NCBI RefSeq assembly: GCF_030767025.1
Contig: NZ_JASITE010000007.1
Span: 310,001-374,000, forward strand
Reading direction: 5' to 3'
DNA length: 64,000 nt
From: Nocardia sp. CC227C
Lineage (GTDB): Bacteria; Actinomycetota; Actinomycetes; Mycobacteriales; Mycobacteriaceae
In this document: one piece after another, positions 14,813 to 22,684 of the stretch
Layout of the letters: every line of letters begins with the position of its first letter
Numbering within the stretch: position 1 is the stretch's first letter
Made by a program: the position numbers and the translations under genes
Notes under the pieces: model-generated
What the model was told of the DNA's origin: nothing
What the model saw: the letters and a program-made list of their open reading frames with translations, nothing else
The model's database searches: none

Positions 14813-16333
14813 CTAGGCGGGGGAGCGTAGCAGGGTTACCAGCTTTCCTGGATCGTCGAGATCGGCCAGGCCGTAGACGATTTCGGTCATGGCGTCGGCG
14901 TGGGCGGGGGACAGTGCCGCGGCCGTGTTGAGGCGGAACTTGGTGGCCAGCTCGTCAGGGGACAGGGGGTTGCCCGGACCGCCGCGGTTGACCGCCACGT
15001 GTTCGGTGAGGGTGCGGCCGTCGCGGAGTTCGGCGGTCAGGGTGGCCGGGAACTGATGGGGGAAGATCTCGTCGCAACGCGGGTCGGCGACGCAGACCAC
15101 CTTGGCGGCGAGGGCGAGGCGGGCCGGGTCGCGGGCGGCCGCATCGGTGAAGTCCTCGTGGAAGACGCCGAGTCCGCCACCGCCGAGCAGGGCCGCGGCC
15201 ACGGTGTACGGACCGGAGAAGGCGGCATGGTAGCCGGATTCGGGCCGCTGTTTTACGGCGGCCGGTTCGCCGATGGTGCGCAGCACCGGAGCGGGTGCGC
15301 CCAGGGTGAGGCGGACGATCTCGGCGGCGGTGACACCCCGGTCGCGCAGGCGGCGGGCGGCGTCGATACCGGAGTGGGTGAAGTGATTGCACGGATAGGG
15401 TTTGAAGAACACCCCGGGCAGCTCCCAGTGCTCGCCCAGTCGGTCCAGCAGCTGGTCGGGATGCGCCCGATCGCCGCAGAAGGCTTGCAGCAGACCGAAT
15501 CTGCCCTCCAGCACGGTCGGCGGACCGGTGAGGCCGTGCCGGGCCAGCCCGGCGGCGGTCACCGCGGCGTGCGCGGCCCAGCCGCAGTGCACGCGCTTGA
15601 CCGTGCCGCCCGTGCGATTGGCCTCGAGCAGGCCCGAACCCATGCTGGCGGCAATGCCGAGCGCATGGGCGATCCCGGAGGCGTCCAGGCCGTACAGCAT
15701 GGCCGCCGCCACCGCGCCCCCGAGCGTCCCGCAAATGGCGGTGGCGTGCAGGCCGCGTTCGAAGAACACCGAATTGCCGAGTGCCGCGTCGTATCCGGCC
15801 ATGCCGGTGCGCACCGTGACCTCGATGCCGACCGCGACGGCGTCCAGCAGCGCGGCCCCGCTGGCCCCGGTGGCCTCGGCGACGGCCAGCGCGGTGGGCA
15901 CCACCGCCGCCGACGGGTGCAGCACCGACGGCAGGTGGGTGTCGTCGAAATCCAGGGCATGTGCCAGCGTCCCGCCGAGCAGGGCCGCCGCGGCCTCCGG
16001 ATAGCGGCCCGGCAACCCCAGCGCGGTGGCCCGTGCGGCCCCGCCCCACTCGGCCAGCACAGCGCGCACCGTCGCCGCGGCCGGAACTCGCTGCGCCGCA
16101 AAACTGTTGCCGAGCACGTCGAGCACGCGCCGCGCGGCGTCACCCCGCAACTCCCGGCCGACCCCGGTATCCCGTGCAGCCACGGCGAACTCCGCCAGTC
16201 GATGGATGATTGTTGCCCCGGTTGTCCCTGCTGCCCCGGCGGGCCCGGTTGGCGTGGTTTGTCCGGTTGCCCCGGGTGGCGTGGTTGTCTCAGCTGGCGC
16301 GGTTGGCGCAGGTGTCCCGGTTGTCTCGGTCAT
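14813..16333 (-). CDS. MmgE/PrpD family protein
   Basis: 506 residues. After a ~40-residue Thr/Pro/Gly-rich leader, the PrpD fold begins (IIHRLAEFAVAARDTG). Typical blocks: HALDFDDTHLPSVLHPSAAVVPTALAVAE near residue 125, FFERGLHATAICGTLGGAVAAAMLYGLD (~193), and VFFKPYPCNHFTHSGIDAARRL (~310). The family includes 2-methylcitrate dehydratase and epimerases or isomerases of dicarboxylates; which reaction occurs here cannot be read from the sequence. ATG overlaps the cyclase-family stop by 4 bp; last gene of a three-gene operon starting at 18359. Confidence 0.88.
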   Translation of the reverse strand: MTETTGTPAPTAPAETTTPPGATGQTTPTGPAGAAGTTGATIIHRLAEFAVAARDTGVGRELRGDAARRVLDVLGNSFAAQRVPAAATVRAVLAEWGGAARATALGLPGRYPEAAAALLGGTLAHALDFDDTHLPSVLHPSAAVVPTALAVAEATGASGAALLDAVAVGIEVTVRTGMAGYDAALGNSVFFERGLHATAICGTLGGAVAAAMLYGLDASGIAHALGIAASMGSGLLEANRTGGTVKRVHCGWAAHAAVTAAGLARHGLTGPPTVLEGRFGLLQAFCGDRAHPDQLLDRLGEHWELPGVFFKPYPCNHFTHSGIDAARRLRDRGVTAAEIVRLTLGAPAPVLRTIGEPAAVKQRPESGYHAAFSGPYTVAAALLGGGGLGVFHEDFTDAAARDPARLALAAKVVCVADPRCDEIFPHQFPATLTAELRDGRTLTEHVAVNRGGPGNPLSPDELATKFRLNTAAALSPAHADAMTEIVYGLADLDDPGKLVTLLRSPA

Positions 16334-17175
16334 CGGCTCACCGCCGCGAGCGGACGCACGGGGGAGCCGGTGCCGCCGACAATGCGCAGGGGGGCGAGCA
16401 CGAAGACGAATTCGGTGAGTTCAGCCGCCGCGAGTTGGTCGAGGGCGAGGTGTTCGAGGATGTAGATCCCGGAGTCGACCAGGAGCACCCGGTGCACGGG
16501 CAGGACGCTGTGGCCCGCGCCCGGGGCGATGCACTCGTAGGCCGTGGTGTCGGCCCCGGTGGCGGCCACCCCGTGCGCGGTCAGCCAGTGAGCGGCGGCC
16601 ACCCCTACGCCCGGGACCCCGGTCTTACCACCGAGATATGTCTGCGGGTCGTCGAAGTGCCGCGCCCAGCCGGTGCGGATGAGCAGCACGTCACCGGGTT
16701 CCGGTGTGAGCCCGGCGTCGCGCGCCGCGCCCTCGAGATCATCGACCGTCACCTCGTATCCGCCCGGCAGCGTCTCCGTGCCGTGGCGGCGGGCGATATC
16801 GAACAGGAGGCCGCGACGCAGGAAGCCCGGCAGCAGTTCCGCGCCGTGGGCGCTGAACGCCCCGCCCCGCTGGGCGGTCGCGGCGTCGATGCCGCCGTGC
16901 AGCAGGCCGTCGTGGCTGACGTGGCTGAGCGCGTCGATATGGGTGCCGACGTGCCCGCCGGTCACGATGACCTCATTGGCGGCCGAACCGCCGTCGGGCC
17001 GCACCAGATCGCCGTGCCGCCGCGCCAGGGTCATCCGGAAGCCGGGATGGTTGGGCGAGCACGGCATCCCGGTGAAGAAGGGCTGGCCGAGTTCGATCAG
17101 CCGGACCCCGCCGCGCACCGCGTCGAGCAGGGGGTCGCGGCCGGTCGGGGCCTGCGGGGCGGGCGTGGACCTCAT
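16330..17175 (-). CDS. Cyclase family protein (kynurenine formamidase-like hydrolase)
   Basis: 281 residues. The Mn/Zn-binding motif HxGTHxDxxxH is present as GGHVGTHIDALSHVSHDG at about residue 84, with LIELGQPFFTGMPCSPNHPG upstream and DVLLIRTGWARHF (~162) downstream. The family hydrolyses amide or lactam/ester bonds, for example N-formylkynurenine or isatin. ATGA overlaps on both sides (with the CoA-transferase upstream and PrpD downstream) show tight translational coupling. In this cluster it is a second candidate for ring-opening or deamidation. Confidence 0.88.
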   Translation of the reverse strand: MRSTPAPQAPTGRDPLLDAVRGGVRLIELGQPFFTGMPCSPNHPGFRMTLARRHGDLVRPDGGSAANEVIVTGGHVGTHIDALSHVSHDGLLHGGIDAATAQRGGAFSAHGAELLPGFLRRGLLFDIARRHGTETLPGGYEVTVDDLEGAARDAGLTPEPGDVLLIRTGWARHFDDPQTYLGGKTGVPGVGVAAAHWLTAHGVAATGADTTAYECIAPGAGHSVLPVHRVLLVDSGIYILEHLALDQLAAAELTEFVFVLAPLRIVGGTGSPVRPLAAVSR

Positions 17176-18359
17176 GCGACCACCCCCGCGTCGCGCAGTG
17201 CCGCCAGTGCCTCGCCGTCGACTCCGTACCCGCCCAGCACCTCGGCGGTGTGCGCGCCCAACGGCGGTCCCGCCCAGTGGATTCGGCCAGGCGTCTCGGA
17301 GAGCCGGAACAGCACGTTCTGCATGCGCAGCGTGCCCAGTTCGGCGTCGGGCACCTCGGCGATGGTGCCCAGCGCCCGGTACTGCGGGTCGGTCAGGACG
17401 TCGGCGGCGGTGTAGACCGGCGCGATGGCGGCCTCGGCCTTCTCGAAGGCGCGCACCACCTCGTCGGTGCCGCGGTCGGCGATCCAGGCCCCGACCGCGG
17501 CGTCGAGTTCGTCGGCGTGCCGGGCGCGTTCGGCCCCGGAGGCGAACCAGGGTTCGTCGATGAAGTCGGGCCGCCCCACCAGTCGCATCACCCGTTCGGC
17601 CACCGACTGCGCACTCGTGGACACCGCCACCCACCCGCCGTCGGCGGTGCGATAGACATTGCGCGGCGCGTTGTTCGAGGAGCGGTTGCCCATGCGTGGC
17701 TGGAGTTCGCCCAGTTGGTCGTAGGCGATGATCTGTGGTCCGAGCAGGGTGAGAATGGGTTCGATGATGGCGAGGTCGATCTGCTGGCCGTGCCCGTCGC
17801 GGTCCCGGGCGCGCAGCGCCGCCATGATGGCGAAAGCGGTTGCCTGCGCGGCGATCCCGTCGGCGAGCCCGAAGGGCGGCAGGGTGGGCGGGCCGTCCGG
17901 TTCCCCGGTGACGGCGGCGAATCCGCTCATCGCCTCGGCGAGGGTGCCGAAGCCGGGTCGGCGGGCATACGGCCCCACCTGCCCGAACCCGGTCACCCGG
18001 GCCAGCACCAGCCCGGGGTTGATCTCGCGCAGTTCGGGATAGCCCAAACCCCAGCTCTCCAGGGTGCCGGGTCGGAAGTTCTCGATCACCACGTCGGCGT
18101 CGGCCACCATGCGCCGGAAGATCTCCTGGCCTTGCGGTGCGCCCAGATACAGCGTCACCGATTTCTTGTTGCGCCCCAGCATCTTCCACCAGAGGCCGAT
18201 GCCGTCGCGTTGCGCGCCGTGGCCGCGCACCGGATCGCCGTTCGGATGCTCGAGCTTCACCACCTCGGCCCCGAAGTCCGCCAGCAGGGTGCCCGCCAGC
18301 GGTCCGGCGAACAGTGTCGCCACCTCCAGCACCCGGATTCCCGACAGTGGTCCATCCAT
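17172..18359 (-). CDS. CaiB/BaiF family III CoA-transferase (2)
   Basis: 395 residues, a paralogue of the transferase at 12373: IRVLEVATLFAGPLAGTLLADFGAEVVKLEHPNGDPVRGHG, KMLGRNKKSVTLYL and DVVIENFRPGTLESWGLGYPEL. The catalytic YD position again reads Gly (PGFGTLAEAMSG). ATG 18359 has GAGGAG 7 bp upstream. First gene of the operon CoA-transferase, cyclase, PrpD; the upstream region holds operator-like site D and it is divergent from the hydantoinase-like gene. Confidence 0.9.
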   Translation of the reverse strand: MDGPLSGIRVLEVATLFAGPLAGTLLADFGAEVVKLEHPNGDPVRGHGAQRDGIGLWWKMLGRNKKSVTLYLGAPQGQEIFRRMVADADVVIENFRPGTLESWGLGYPELREINPGLVLARVTGFGQVGPYARRPGFGTLAEAMSGFAAVTGEPDGPPTLPPFGLADGIAAQATAFAIMAALRARDRDGHGQQIDLAIIEPILTLLGPQIIAYDQLGELQPRMGNRSSNNAPRNVYRTADGGWVAVSTSAQSVAERVMRLVGRPDFIDEPWFASGAERARHADELDAAVGAWIADRGTDEVVRAFEKAEAAIAPVYTAADVLTDPQYRALGTIAEVPDAELGTLRMQNVLFRLSETPGRIHWAGPPLGAHTAEVLGGYGVDGEALAALRDAGVVA

Positions 18360-18384
18360 CACAAACTCCTCACCCGCCACTCGT

Positions 18385-18401
18385 GTTTCCCAGAACGAAA
18401 C
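18385..18401 (-). promoter_or_regulatory. Putative IclR operator, site D
   Basis: GTTTCCCAGAACGAAAC, perfect GTTTC-N7-GAAAC, 26 bp upstream of the second CoA-transferase start. Confidence 0.6.
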
Positions 18402-18468
18402 GCTTTGAGATGTTGTGACGTTGACTGTCAGCGCATACTACTGCGATGATCGCCGAGTTGGTAAAGAT

Positions 18469-18485
18469 GTTTCGCACAGAGAAAC
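18469..18485 (+). promoter_or_regulatory. Putative IclR operator, site C
   Basis: GTTTCGCACAGAGAAAC, perfect arms, 11 bp upstream of the hydantoinase-like start codon and directly before its ribosome-binding site. Confidence 0.6.
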
Positions 18486-18495
18486 TGGAGCAGTC

Positions 18496-19956
18496 GTGGC
18501 GACCGACCTGTTGATCCGGAACGCCCGCGTGGTGCGACCGGGTGATCCGTCCACCGACCATCCCGAACCGGTCGATATCGCCGTGCGCGACGGCATCGTC
18601 AGCGCCGTAGCGCCGAATCTGCCGGTGACCGACGCGGCTCGGGTGGTGGACGCCCACGGCCTGCTGGCCTTCCCGGGCGTGGTGGACGCCCACCAGCACT
18701 GGGGGATCTACCGGGAACTGTCGCAGGACACCGAATCCGAGAGCCGCGCGTGCGCGCAGGGCGGCGTCACCACCTCGATGACGTACATGCGCACCGGCCG
18801 CTACTACCTGAACCGGGGCGGCGCGTACCGCGATTTCGTCCCAGAGGTGCTGGAGCGGATGTCGGGACGCTCTTTCGTGGACCACGCCCTGCACCTGGCT
18901 CCCATGAGCGCCGAGCACATTGCCGAGATCCCCGCGCTGGTCGCCGAATTCGGCATCACCTCGTTCAAGATCTTCATGTTCTACGGCGGACACGGACTGC
19001 ACGGCCGCTCGTCCGATCAGGCCGACTTCCTCATGCTGGGACCGCACGAGCGCTACGACCTGGCCCATTTCGAATTCGTCATGCGCGCCGTCCAGCGGGC
19101 GCGCGCGAAGCTGGGGCCGCACATCTCGCTGTCGCTGCACTGCGAGACGGCCGAGATCATGGCCGCCTACACCGAACTGGTGGCACGCGAGGGCATCCTC
19201 ACCGGGCTGCGCGCCTACAGCGCATCCCGCCCGCCGCACTCCGAGGGGCTGGCCATCACCATGGCCTCCTATCTCGCCCACGAGACCGGACTGGCGAATA
19301 TCAACCTGCTGCACCTGTCCTCGGCCAAGGCCGTCGAGGCCGCGCTCACCATGGCGAGAGCCTTTCCGCGCGTGGACTTCCGCCGTGAGGTGACCATCGG
19401 CCACCTGCTGGCCGACGTGGACACCGCGCACGGAATCGGCGGCAAGGTGAATCCGCCGCTGCGCGACCGCGACGATGTCGAGGCGCTGTGGCGGCATCTG
19501 CTGGCCGGTGAGATCGACTGGGTGGTCAGCGATCACGCCTGCTGCCGCGACGAGCAGAAGTTCGGCGACGACCGCGACGACGTCTTCGCCGCCAAATCCG
19601 GGTTCGGCGGTGCGGAATACCTGCTGCCCGGCCTGGTGGGGGAGGGACTGAAACGGGGACTGCCGCTCTCCCGTATCGCCGCTCTGACCTCGGGCAATCC
19701 GGCGCGGCGCTACGGGCTGTCCGGCAAGGGCGATATCGCGCGCGGCCAGGACGCCGATATCGTGCTGATCGATCCGGACGCCCGCTGGACCGTGCGCGCC
19801 GCCGACTCCGAATCCGCCCAGGAATACACGCCTTTCGAAGGGTTCGAGATGAACGCCCGCGTCACCGATGTCTTCCTGCGCGGTCGGCAGGTCGTCGGCG
19901 ACGGCCGGGTGCACGGCGACCCGAACGGGACCTACCTGCGCCGGAGTCCGGCCTGA
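18496..19956 (+). CDS. Dihydropyrimidinase/hydantoinase-like amidohydrolase
   Basis: 486 residues. Metal-binding residues of the D-hydantoinase/dihydroorotase superfamily are visible: HxH in VVDAHQHWG (~63), the lysine to be carboxylated in ITSFKIFMFYGG (~160), His in LSLHCETAE (~215) and LLHLSSAKAVEA (~275), and Asp in WVVSDHACC (~342). It should open a cyclic amide, imide or ureide. GTG 18496 is preceded by GGAG at 5-bp spacing. It stands alone on its strand, divergent from the CoA-transferase/cyclase/PrpD operon, and carries IclR-type site C just upstream. Substrate unknown. Confidence 0.88.
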   Translation: MATDLLIRNARVVRPGDPSTDHPEPVDIAVRDGIVSAVAPNLPVTDAARVVDAHGLLAFPGVVDAHQHWGIYRELSQDTESESRACAQGGVTTSMTYMRTGRYYLNRGGAYRDFVPEVLERMSGRSFVDHALHLAPMSAEHIAEIPALVAEFGITSFKIFMFYGGHGLHGRSSDQADFLMLGPHERYDLAHFEFVMRAVQRARAKLGPHISLSLHCETAEIMAAYTELVAREGILTGLRAYSASRPPHSEGLAITMASYLAHETGLANINLLHLSSAKAVEAALTMARAFPRVDFRREVTIGHLLADVDTAHGIGGKVNPPLRDRDDVEALWRHLLAGEIDWVVSDHACCRDEQKFGDDRDDVFAAKSGFGGAEYLLPGLVGEGLKRGLPLSRIAALTSGNPARRYGLSGKGDIARGQDADIVLIDPDARWTVRAADSESAQEYTPFEGFEMNARVTDVFLRGRQVVGDGRVHGDPNGTYLRRSPA

Positions 19957-19976
19957 GCCGGGCGGTCACGTGCCGG

Positions 19977-20164
19977 GCACAGCGGCGGATACCGTGCGGG
20001 GCGCAACGGCGGATACCGCGTCGGGCGCAACGGCGGATACCGCGCCGGGCGCAGCAAGCGGATATCGCGACGGTCCAGCCGCGGATGTGGTGACGGTCCC
20101 GCTGCGGACACCGCTGAATATCCAGCCGCGGACACCGTGAATGCCCCGCCGCGGATACTGTGAT
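19977..20164 (+). repeat. 24-bp tandem repeat (minisatellite), about 8 units
   Basis: Units of 24 bp with core gcggataccg begin at about 19977. The first four are close copies (variants of gcaacggcggataccgcg) and the later ones decay (ccagccgcgga..., ccgctgcggac..., cagccgcggac...). The array runs from just after the hydantoinase-like stop into the first codons of the next membrane-protein reading frame. Confidence 0.85.
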
Positions 20165-20851
20165 CGTTCGAGGGAAGTGGGTGGCTGGCCGGTGGTCTCC
20201 GTCGCGCTGGTGCTGCTGGCGGTGGCACAGCTGGGCTGCGTCGTGGCCCTGTGGGCCGGGTCCGGCGCAGCGTCCGCGTCGCGGTGGCCGCTCACCCTGC
20301 TGGGTCTCGGACTCGCCTACGACTCGGCGGTCTTCGGACTCGGCTCCGCACTCGGCGAGGGCGCGGCACTGCACGCGCTGAGCGTCGGCAGGTATGTCGG
20401 GCACGCGGTGCTGACCCCGCTGCTGCTGGTGTGGGCGGTCGAACGCGTCCTCGGTCTGCGTCGCCGCTGGGCCTGGACGCTTGCCGTGGCGCTGATGGGC
20501 TGGGGCGTGCTGCGCGATGTGGTGGCGCTGCGGCTGGTGCCCCGTGCGTTCGCCGACACGCTCCGTTACGTCCCGGCGGCACCGCACGGCCCGCCCTGGC
20601 CGGTGCTGGTCGTGATCGCCGTGCTGCTGGCCGCGGCAATCGTGCTGTGGCGTAGGGAGAAACGGCCAGCCCTGTTGATCGCGGCGGTGATCCTGGTGGC
20701 GGCGTCTGCGGCGGCCTTCGACCTGCCGCCGCTCGGCAATGCCGGTGAGGCCGTGCTGTTCGCCGCCGTGGTGTCCGTCGAGCGGGCCGGGGTGGGGCGT
20801 GGCCGTCGGGCGGGACGGGGTCTGGAACGTCATCCCCGCGCCGGTGTGTGA
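20141..20851 (+). CDS. Polytopic membrane protein of unknown function
   Basis: 236 residues if started at ATG 20141, which lies inside the minisatellite; GTG 20177 or 20192, after GAGGGAAG (20170-20177), are alternatives that drop the repeat-encoded residues. Seven or so hydrophobic segments (VSVALVLLAVAQLGCVVALWAG, HAVLTPLLLVWAVERVLGL, PPWPVLVVIAVLLAAAIVLWR, LLIAAVILVAASAAAF). No family recognised. Confidence 0.65.
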   Translation: MPRRGYCDRSREVGGWPVVSVALVLLAVAQLGCVVALWAGSGAASASRWPLTLLGLGLAYDSAVFGLGSALGEGAALHALSVGRYVGHAVLTPLLLVWAVERVLGLRRRWAWTLAVALMGWGVLRDVVALRLVPRAFADTLRYVPAAPHGPPWPVLVVIAVLLAAAIVLWRREKRPALLIAAVILVAASAAAFDLPPLGNAGEAVLFAAVVSVERAGVGRGRRAGRGLERHPRAGV

Positions 20852-20862
20852 CCGAACGTCCA

Positions 20863-21006
20863 CTCCGCGTGAAGTTTCCGGCCGTCACGCCCGGTCATTT
20901 CGATGATGAGGGCGAGGTACTCGCTGGCCGTGAACCCGGTGCACCAGACGATCGCATCCGCCGCCACCTCGCTGCCATAGGACAGCCGCAACCCGCGCTC
21001 GGGTCT
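20863..21006 (-). pseudogene. Remnant of a flavin-containing (Baeyer-Villiger-type) monooxygenase
   Basis: The minus strand encodes SEVAADAIVWCTGFTASEYLA followed by TGRDGRKLHAEW, the conserved C-terminal-half block of BVMO/FMO enzymes (DxIVxxTGF...ITGRxGxxLxxxW). There is no FAD motif upstream and no continuation after the Trp, so only ~48 codons of a ~500-residue gene survive. Confidence 0.65.
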
Positions 21007-21023
21007 GTGCTGTGCCGGAATCG

Positions 21024-21545
21024 CTACCGGTCCCGGTCGGGGAGTTGGGTGAGCGCCCACTGCGCCCACTCCCGGTTCATGGTGTGGAAGCGCTCGCCCC
21101 ACTCCATGGCGATGCGGCCGTAGCGGGAGAGGTCGCTGTCGCCCCACTCGGTGGCCTCCCGCACCGACACCAGGTCGGCGTGCGCCGCGGCGGCCGAGGT
21201 CGCGATATCGGTCAGATAGTCGCGGGCATGCTCGGGCACGATGCCGAGGAAGAAGACGCGCAGCAGCATCTCGTTGCGGTCGCGGCGCTTGGGCGCGGTG
21301 GTGGTGAGCCAGGTGCGCAACGCGTCGCGTCCGGTCTCGGTGAGGGTGTACTCCTTGCGTCCGCGCGGTCCCTCGTCGGAGACGGCGATCAGGCCCGCCT
21401 CGGCCAGGTTGGCGAGTTCGGTGTAGATCTGGCTCTGCGTCGCGGGCCAGACATTGGCCAGGGATTCCCGGAAGCTGCCCAGCAGGTCGTAGCCACTGGC
21501 CGGACGTTCGGCCAGCAGCCCGAGCAAGGCGTAGCGGAGGCTCAT
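21024..21545 (-). CDS. PadR family transcriptional regulator
   Basis: 173 residues. N-terminal PadR winged helix: LRYALLGLLAERPASGYDLLGSF, WPATQSQIYTELANLAEAGLI, GPRGRKEYTLTETGRDALRTWL; a C-terminal helical domain follows. Divergent from a membrane protein with which it shares a short promoter region containing the palindrome TTGACATGTCAA, the likely operator. Confidence 0.9.
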   Translation of the reverse strand: MSLRYALLGLLAERPASGYDLLGSFRESLANVWPATQSQIYTELANLAEAGLIAVSDEGPRGRKEYTLTETGRDALRTWLTTTAPKRRDRNEMLLRVFFLGIVPEHARDYLTDIATSAAAAHADLVSVREATEWGDSDLSRYGRIAMEWGERFHTMNREWAQWALTQLPDRDR

Positions 21546-21567
21546 GTCCCTACCCTACATTCCAGTA

Positions 21568-21579
21568 TTGACATGTCAA
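21568..21579. promoter_or_regulatory. Palindromic TTGACATGTCAA, overlapping divergent -35 boxes
   Basis: A perfect 12-bp palindrome supplying TTGACA on both strands. On the minus strand TAGGGT follows at 16-bp spacing towards padR. On the plus strand TATCAT follows at 14 bp. A PadR dimer here would block both promoters. Confidence 0.5.
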
Positions 21580-21602
21580 AAGTGGGATATCATGCTGAGC
21601 GG

Positions 21603-22169
21603 GTGGCCTACCTACGCACCTTCGCTCCCTGGATCGTCTACGCCGCCTTCCCGACGCAGTACTGGCGGTGGTCCGCACTGCTCGCCGCCGGGATCGCACT
21701 CGCGGGCATCGCTCATCAGCGCCGTGCCGGACGCGACTGGGACGCGCTGGTGCTCGAGATCGGGTCGGCGGTGTTCTTCGCCGTGATCACCGTGGTCGCC
21801 TTCGCCGATCCGGGCACCGGACTGCACGACTACACCCCCGCACTGGCCAATGCGGTGCTCGCGGTCGTCGCGGGCGCATCGCTTGCGTTGCGCGTTCCGT
21901 TCACCCTGTCCATCGCCAAACAGTCCGCGCCGCGCGAATTCTGGGAGCAGCCGCTGTTCATTCGGACCGCGTACGTGCTCACCTCGGTATGGGCGGCGAG
22001 TTTCGCCCTCGGCGCGGTCGCGCTCGCGGCGCTCGCCCACGCGCCGACACCGCGCACGGTGGTGCAGGCGCTCACCTTCGCCATCCCGATGCTGTTCACC
22101 GTGCGCTACGTCGCGCGTGTCCGGGATCGTGCGCGCGCACTCGCCGCCCGACCGGTCTCCCGGGGCTGA
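21603..22169 (+). CDS. Membrane protein, probable PadR target
   Basis: 188 residues with about five hydrophobic segments (WIVYAAFPTQYWRWSALLAAGIALAGIA, AVFFAVITVVAFA, ALANAVLAVVAGASLAL, VLTSVWAASFALGAVALAALA, VVQALTFAIPMLFTVRYVA). GTG 21603 fits a leaderless transcript from the -10 at 21588; ATG 21573, inside the palindrome, is the alternative. Function unknown; PadR-flanked membrane proteins are often drug or lipid related, which is not shown here. Confidence 0.65.
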   Translation: MAYLRTFAPWIVYAAFPTQYWRWSALLAAGIALAGIAHQRRAGRDWDALVLEIGSAVFFAVITVVAFADPGTGLHDYTPALANAVLAVVAGASLALRVPFTLSIAKQSAPREFWEQPLFIRTAYVLTSVWAASFALGAVALAALAHAPTPRTVVQALTFAIPMLFTVRYVARVRDRARALAARPVSRG

Positions 22170-22209
22170 ATCCGTTGAACCGGGGACCGCCATCGGCTAC
22201 GAAGATCGC

Positions 22210-22677
22210 GTGACGGAAACTGACGCCGGATCGGCGGTCGAGCTGCGGAAATTGTGTGCGGAGACGGTGTACGAGGTCTGCAAGCTGAGTGAGACGCTGT
22301 CGGCGGAGCAGCGGAATATGGTCGCGGACAACGGGATCTCGATCGCCGAGGCGCATTTCTCGGACACGGCGTGGTTCCGTGGCGTCTATGTCGGGGACGA
22401 GCCGGTCGGCTTCCTGATGCTGGACCTCGGGATGGGCATCGACGAACCGGGAGTGTCGCTGTGGCGCTTCATGATCGCCGGACCGCACCAGGGCAAGGGG
22501 TACGGCCGCCGGGCGCTCGAGATCGTGGTCGAGGGGCTGAAGGCGCGCGGAACCACCAGGTTCTACACCAGTTACGGGGTCGGACCGGGCAGTCCGGAAG
22601 GGTTCTACCGGACATTCGGCTTCGAGCCCACGGGGCGGTTGGTCGACGATGAGATCGAGGCCGTGCTGCGCTGGTGA
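22210..22677 (+). CDS. GNAT family N-acetyltransferase
   Basis: 155 residues. The acetyl-CoA-binding motif A reads HQGKGYGRRALEIVVEGLKARG (~97), preceded by WRFMIAGP and followed by GPGSPEGFYRTFGFEPTGR, the motif B end. The layout resembles diamine/spermidine acetyltransferases of the BltD type, but the substrate is uncertain. GTG 22210 start; separate from the upstream membrane gene by 40 bp in the same direction. Confidence 0.85.
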   Translation: MTETDAGSAVELRKLCAETVYEVCKLSETLSAEQRNMVADNGISIAEAHFSDTAWFRGVYVGDEPVGFLMLDLGMGIDEPGVSLWRFMIAGPHQGKGYGRRALEIVVEGLKARGTTRFYTSYGVGPGSPEGFYRTFGFEPTGRLVDDEIEAVLRW

Positions 22678-22684
22678 GCGGGCG

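Noticed and set aside
19977..20164. CRISPR array
   Set aside because: The 24-bp units are directly adjacent with no unique spacers, units decay, and no cas genes are near; it is a tandem repeat.
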